Assembly (NCBI RefSeq): GCF_900155655.1
Contig: NZ_LT706987.1
Span: 111,466 to 166,370 of the forward strand
DNA from: Prevotella ihumii
Lineage (GTDB): Bacteria; Bacteroidota; Bacteroidia; Bacteroidales; Bacteroidaceae
DNA: 54,905 nt
Reading direction: 5' to 3'
The position numbers and the translations under genes are program-made. Shown here piece after piece: positions 51,121 through 54,905 of the stretch; position 1 is the first letter of the stretch, and every line of letters begins with the position of its first letter. Below the pieces are notes generated by a model, which worked only from the letters and a program-made list of their open reading frames with translations, did no database searches and was not told the DNA's origin.

Positions 51121-52476
51121 ATGAAAAAATGTAATACCCTATATCATTCAATAACAATGTTATTCTTTACAACTTTGTTATCATCCTGTCTCAAGGAGAC
51201 TGCTGTTCCTATCGAATCGGCATTCACCATAGAGGTATCGGAAGATAAAACCTCTCCTGTAACCATTCAACTAGAAAATGAAAGTTATGGGGCTGATGAG
51301 TATGAATGGACTTTCGAGGGTGGTACCCCCTGTAGTTCCAATAAGAGAACTCCGGCTAAGGTCGTGTTCACTCAGGCTGGTGAGCACAAAATAACCCTGC
51401 GAGTCAGGAATGCAGTAGAGGAAAGGATAAGCCAGCAAACCATCAGGGTTGATTCTGCCATGACGATAGACTTTGATTTTTCAATCGCTCTCAACGACAT
51501 TGCCCCGGGCATGGTATCTATTACCAACAAGAGTAAGGGCGGAAGTCAATACGAGTGGACTTTTGAAGGAGGTGTCCCCTCTACATGCAGCGAGCGGTTT
51601 CCTGAAGCTATAACATTTGCTGAAGGTGGTGAACATAAAATTCGCCTGAGAGTATTCAATGGGAGCAAGTATGAGGAACTCACCAAAGCCTTTACATTGC
51701 AGCCATCTATGCAAGTAGACTTTTCGTATAAACCATTACCAGTAGATCAGGATTGGGAAGCACCGTTGACACTGACAACAACCAATCTCACTACAGGAGG
51801 GTTATCTTACCGTTGGATATGTGATGGATCACAAGTTATTTCTCCTATCAAGCAAACAACAAGCGTGAGGTTTGAGCATCCGGGAACCTACAAATTACAA
51901 TTGATAGCAGGAAATGGCAAAGAAGAAAAAACAAAGGAAAAGACAATTAAGATTAAGCCAAATACCGGTATTATCAAACAGAATGATGTTAGATTTGGTA
52001 TCAATGAAGCCAAAAACAGTATTGGATGCTTTTACTCAGCTAAATTCGGGGGCGTATTAACGTCCAACCAGATAGCACAAGATAAATCGGGAGTATGGGT
52101 GGATTTTGGATTTTTTGCCCTCAACTCTTCTTTTAATTACTGCTACTTCTTTGCACCCAATCAAGCAAAAAGCAATTCTTTCCCAGAAATAGACCATGCG
52201 CAAGGAGCTACATTTGTTAATACTCCTGGTGCAATAGGTATCAATATCAATGATGCAGTCTTCGAAAACATCAAGCGAGCTTCGGATTTGAATCGATTTA
52301 CAAAATGGTCAGAAATGGCACAAACGAGTTTCAGCAAATCGAACATATCGCACTTCGTCCTTGTGCGTACAGCAGATGGCAGGAAGGGTGTCATCAGAGT
52401 AAAGAAGTTCGTTAAGGAAGGTGCCCGTTCCTATATTGTTGCTGATGTTATACTTGAAAAAAGAATGGGGGAATAA
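51121..52476 (+). CDS. PKD-domain lipoprotein
   Basis: A 451-residue lipoprotein from ATG 51121, signal peptide ending LLSSC. Three PKD-like domains follow (WTFEGGTPCSSNKRTP, then HKITLRVRN; WTFEGGVPSTCSERFP, HKIRLRVFN; YRWICDGSQ, YKLQLIAGN), and a C-terminal domain of about 170 residues (from NTGIIKQNDVRFGINEA) that I do not recognise. PKD proteins usually mediate protein or glycan contact at the cell surface. It lies in the same orientation, 12 bases before the barrel gene. Confidence 0.8.
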   Translation: MKKCNTLYHSITMLFFTTLLSSCLKETAVPIESAFTIEVSEDKTSPVTIQLENESYGADEYEWTFEGGTPCSSNKRTPAKVVFTQAGEHKITLRVRNAVEERISQQTIRVDSAMTIDFDFSIALNDIAPGMVSITNKSKGGSQYEWTFEGGVPSTCSERFPEAITFAEGGEHKIRLRVFNGSKYEELTKAFTLQPSMQVDFSYKPLPVDQDWEAPLTLTTTNLTTGGLSYRWICDGSQVISPIKQTTSVRFEHPGTYKLQLIAGNGKEEKTKEKTIKIKPNTGIIKQNDVRFGINEAKNSIGCFYSAKFGGVLTSNQIAQDKSGVWVDFGFFALNSSFNYCYFFAPNQAKSNSFPEIDHAQGATFVNTPGAIGININDAVFENIKRASDLNRFTKWSEMAQTSFSKSNISHFVLVRTADGRKGVIRVKKFVKEGARSYIVADVILEKRMGE

Positions 52477-52488
52477 AGATACAGGATT

Positions 52489-54171
52489 ATGAGATATTTC
52501 AACAGGTGTTATATAATGCGCTTTGCCTTGTCAGTCTTCATGCTTACGGTATGGAGCCATACTGTGTATGCTCAAAACGTGGAGGAGGTTTTGGAATTCC
52601 GTAAGAAGAAACTGTTCAAGATGAGCGGCAGTATTTCTGCGAATGCCACCCAATTCTATAGTACGCCCAAACAATCCCGTCAATCCTTTACTTATCAACT
52701 ATCCGGTTCTGTAAACCTGTCGCTATATGAGTTGTTGAACATTCCCTTATCGTTCAACCTGAACAATTATGGTTCAAACTTTTCTTACCCCTCGTTGCCT
52801 AACAGACTGAGTCTTCATCCTTCTTATAAGTGGATACGGACACATATCGGTGATGTGTCGATGAGTTTCAGCCCTTATACGCTTAATGGTCATCAATTTA
52901 CAGGTGTGGGGATAGAACTTTCTCCTGCCAGATGGAGACTTTCTGCAATGGGTGGACGGCTTTTAAGAAAGGTGGATATTGATGCTTCTAATCCTGCAAT
53001 CCGTCCTAATTATGAGCGTTGGGGATACGGTGTTAAAGCCGGATATGATGGAGAGAAGTTCTCCGTCGGCGGAACAATCTTCACTGCAAGGGATAAACAG
53101 AGAGACATCTCTTTCGATGCAGATGCTTTGGGAATATATCCCAAAGGCAACATTGCCATAGGAGTGGAAGGAAGTCTGAATATAATCAAAGACCTCAAGT
53201 TATCCTTGGAATATGGTCTAAGTATTATGCAGCGAGATTTAAGAGTAAAGGAGAAAAGCTATTATCATGCTTTCAAGGCAGATTTGGCATATAGCTTCTT
53301 GGGGAATACCATAGGTATCGGCTACGAACGAATCTGTCCTGACTACGAAACACTGGGTGCATATTACTTCAACAACGATTATGAGAACGCAACACTCAAC
53401 TATAGTCGTAATTTCTTTAAGGACAGACTGAGCCTTGCACTTAGTGGAGGTGTACAGAGAGATGACCTTTCCAACCAAAAGCAGGAAAGGAACAAGCACT
53501 TTGTGGGTTCTGCCAATATCAATTTCACACCCAATGACAAGTTCACTGCTTCGATTTCCATATCCAGCTATCAAGCGCACCGCAATATCAAGTCCTCATT
53601 TGACTACATTAATGAGCGAACACCATACGAAAACCTTGATACCCTGCGGTTTACTCAGTTGAACAACAGCATAGACATGAATATAAACTGGCGATTGCGA
53701 AACAGTGAGACACAATCTCATACACTTTCTGCCAATGCAAGTTATCAGGAAGCCGCGGACAAACAGGGGCGTTACATCATGCCGGGTAATCTGACCAGAT
53801 TTATGAATCTTGGCGCCAATTATGGCATAGACTTCACACCTTTGGATTTCTCTGTGACAGCAGGAATAAATGCCAGCAATAATTATGCATCACGCAAGAA
53901 TGTTTTGACGATAGGCCCAACCCTTACCAGTTCGAAGCATCTTTTCAAAAAAGCCTTAACAACAGGACTGACGCTATCTTTCAACCAAACTCAGGAGGCG
54001 GGAAGAAAGTTGGCTACAATCTATAATGCACGATGGCATGCCAATTATCGTTTTCTCAAACGTCATGGATTAAATGCCAGTGTTGCCTATCAGCATCGCT
54101 CCCTGTCAGAAGCGACATTAACAAATTCTTCTTCTCTGACCAGTCAGATAAGCTATAGTTATTCATTTTAA
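52489..54171 (+). CDS. outer-membrane beta-barrel protein
   Basis: A 560-residue protein with a signal peptide ending VYAQ. The remainder alternates short polar and aromatic strands throughout (GSISANATQFYS, LSLYELLNIPLSFNLNNYG, GYGVKAGYDGEKFSVGGTIF) and ends in a strand with terminal phenylalanine (ISYSYSF), the signal for outer-membrane insertion. No TonB plug is present. It could be a secretion pore or anchor for the lipoproteins of this operon. A second ATG at 52516 is possible. Confidence 0.75.
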   Translation: MRYFNRCYIMRFALSVFMLTVWSHTVYAQNVEEVLEFRKKKLFKMSGSISANATQFYSTPKQSRQSFTYQLSGSVNLSLYELLNIPLSFNLNNYGSNFSYPSLPNRLSLHPSYKWIRTHIGDVSMSFSPYTLNGHQFTGVGIELSPARWRLSAMGGRLLRKVDIDASNPAIRPNYERWGYGVKAGYDGEKFSVGGTIFTARDKQRDISFDADALGIYPKGNIAIGVEGSLNIIKDLKLSLEYGLSIMQRDLRVKEKSYYHAFKADLAYSFLGNTIGIGYERICPDYETLGAYYFNNDYENATLNYSRNFFKDRLSLALSGGVQRDDLSNQKQERNKHFVGSANINFTPNDKFTASISISSYQAHRNIKSSFDYINERTPYENLDTLRFTQLNNSIDMNINWRLRNSETQSHTLSANASYQEAADKQGRYIMPGNLTRFMNLGANYGIDFTPLDFSVTAGINASNNYASRKNVLTIGPTLTSSKHLFKKALTTGLTLSFNQTQEAGRKLATIYNARWHANYRFLKRHGLNASVAYQHRSLSEATLTNSSSLTSQISYSYSF

Positions 54172-54183
54172 AACAAATGATTT

Positions 54184-54905
54184 ATGCGAAATAATATAAA
54201 GTCAAAAGTTTTACTTCTTATAATGGGAGTTCTTTTCGTTTCTTCCTGTCAAAATGAATCCGTAGAACCGGTTGGAAATATAACGAAAACGTATAGGGAC
54301 TCAATAGCAGCCCGCGCAGCTGTGAATGAACTTTATACCAAAGGTCTATCACAACTTTATCTTTCTACGGATCAAGATAACGGCATACCCTTGGCATGGG
54401 GGAGTTACCTTTCGGGACTGTTTGAAAGTGAGGCGACTCAAGGCTATTACCTTGCACTTACAATGCAAAATATGACAGCCTCCTCTGTCAAGGATTTGGC
54501 TAAGCAAATATATTCCGCCTGTTTTGATGGAATAGAGGCAGCAGATACTATCATCCAACAAATACCAAATACGTTAGGATTAAATCCGGCAGAACAGGCA
54601 AAACTTATAGGTGAAGCTAAATTTTTCCGTGCCTTCAACCGCTTTTATCTTATCCGTGTTTTCGGGGCGTTCCCTGATAAACGGACAGATTCCTCATTCC
54701 TCAGCATGGAAACATCTTATGCCAAGGTAGAGAAAGATTTGCTTGAAGCCATCGCGACTTTACCGGATAAAAGTTTTGTCGAAAACAAATCGCATGTGAC
54801 ATCTTTGGTAGCTCGTGCCTTGTTGGGTGATGTCTATCTGCACATGAGTGGCAGACCGTTGCAAAAGGACAAATATGTTCAGGCAGCAGAAATACTGCGC
54901 CCTAT
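54184..54905 (+). CDS. SusD/RagB-like lipoprotein (3' end beyond window)
   Basis: The first 240 codons of a lipoprotein with signal ending VSSC. The helical pattern with IYSACFDGIEAADTII, then KLIGEAKFFRAFNRFYLIRVFGAFP, and later SHVTSLVARALLGDVYLHM is that of SusD/RagB proteins, which bind nutrients at the outer surface with a SusC-type channel. No SusC gene is seen upstream, where the partner normally sits, so it may have a different role here, as a surface subunit of the operon. It follows the barrel gene by 12 bases. Confidence 0.88.
   Translation, partial: MRNNIKSKVLLLIMGVLFVSSCQNESVEPVGNITKTYRDSIAARAAVNELYTKGLSQLYLSTDQDNGIPLAWGSYLSGLFESEATQGYYLALTMQNMTASSVKDLAKQIYSACFDGIEAADTIIQQIPNTLGLNPAEQAKLIGEAKFFRAFNRFYLIRVFGAFPDKRTDSSFLSMETSYAKVEKDLLEAIATLPDKSFVENKSHVTSLVARALLGDVYLHMSGRPLQKDKYVQAAEILRP

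Overview
The window reads as DNA from an anaerobic Bacteroidota (order Bacteroidales) host. The grounds are repeated Bacteroides-type promoters (TTTG, 19-20 bases, TAnnTTTG), IntDOT-like tyrosine recombinases, a TraO/TraQ/PcfJ/PcfK conjugative-transposon backbone, SusD and T9SS-sorting-domain proteins, and an IS1380 element. No rRNA, tRNA or CRISPR array was seen. The genus cannot be fixed from the sequence; a T9SS-positive oral or gut genus such as Porphyromonas, Tannerella, Prevotella or Bacteroides would fit.

Layout. (1) 1-2.5 kb: a VirE-type helicase running off the left edge and two small helix-turn-helix genes, the usual replication/excision end of a Bacteroides element. (2) 2.5-4.5 kb: a 411-residue integrase whose catalytic residues fall at IntDOT positions, followed by a frameshifted small gene. 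(3) 4.5-10.6 kb: an AT-rich cargo block that looks like a defence island. It holds a three-gene cassette (divergent NdpA-like protein, three-TM membrane protein, canonical NdpA-family protein), then an AbiEi/AbiEii pair with an AlkD-like HEAT-repeat gene coupled behind it. Near-identical TCGTGTTTT half-sites sit before both units. (4) 10.6-14 kb: SRPBCC and HXXEE-type genes, then an AraC regulator and a MATE efflux pump with its own promoter. (5) 14-18.2 kb: an intact IS1380-family IS, a dead IS4-like IS, an HlyD remnant, a repeat cluster and a gene broken in an A8 run. (6) 18.2-35.3 kb: a second, degenerate conjugative transposon: integrase, DUF1896, PcfK, PcfJ, small genes, an AbiH gene, lysozyme, TraQ, TraO, the tail of TraN, a methylase/helicase truncated by a deletion, topoisomerase III and a DUF4099/DUF3945 protein. 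The central transfer genes are missing.

(7) 35.4 kb to the right edge: one co-directional operon of about 19 kb, probably from a single promoter upstream of a small XRE regulator. It encodes a 1523-residue exported protein, a fibronectin-III protein, an SprB-repeat protein with a T9SS sorting domain, a roughly 1720-residue TANFOR/FN3/zincin protein with a toxin-like C-terminus, a small putative immunity protein, a PKD lipoprotein, an outer-membrane barrel and a SusD-like lipoprotein cut by the window edge. I read this as a surface or secreted polymorphic-toxin system linked to type IX secretion.

The two most interesting candidates are the NdpA-TM-NdpA cassette next to AbiE and the T9SS-linked toxin operon. 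Family names below come from recognised sequence patterns only; no database search was run.
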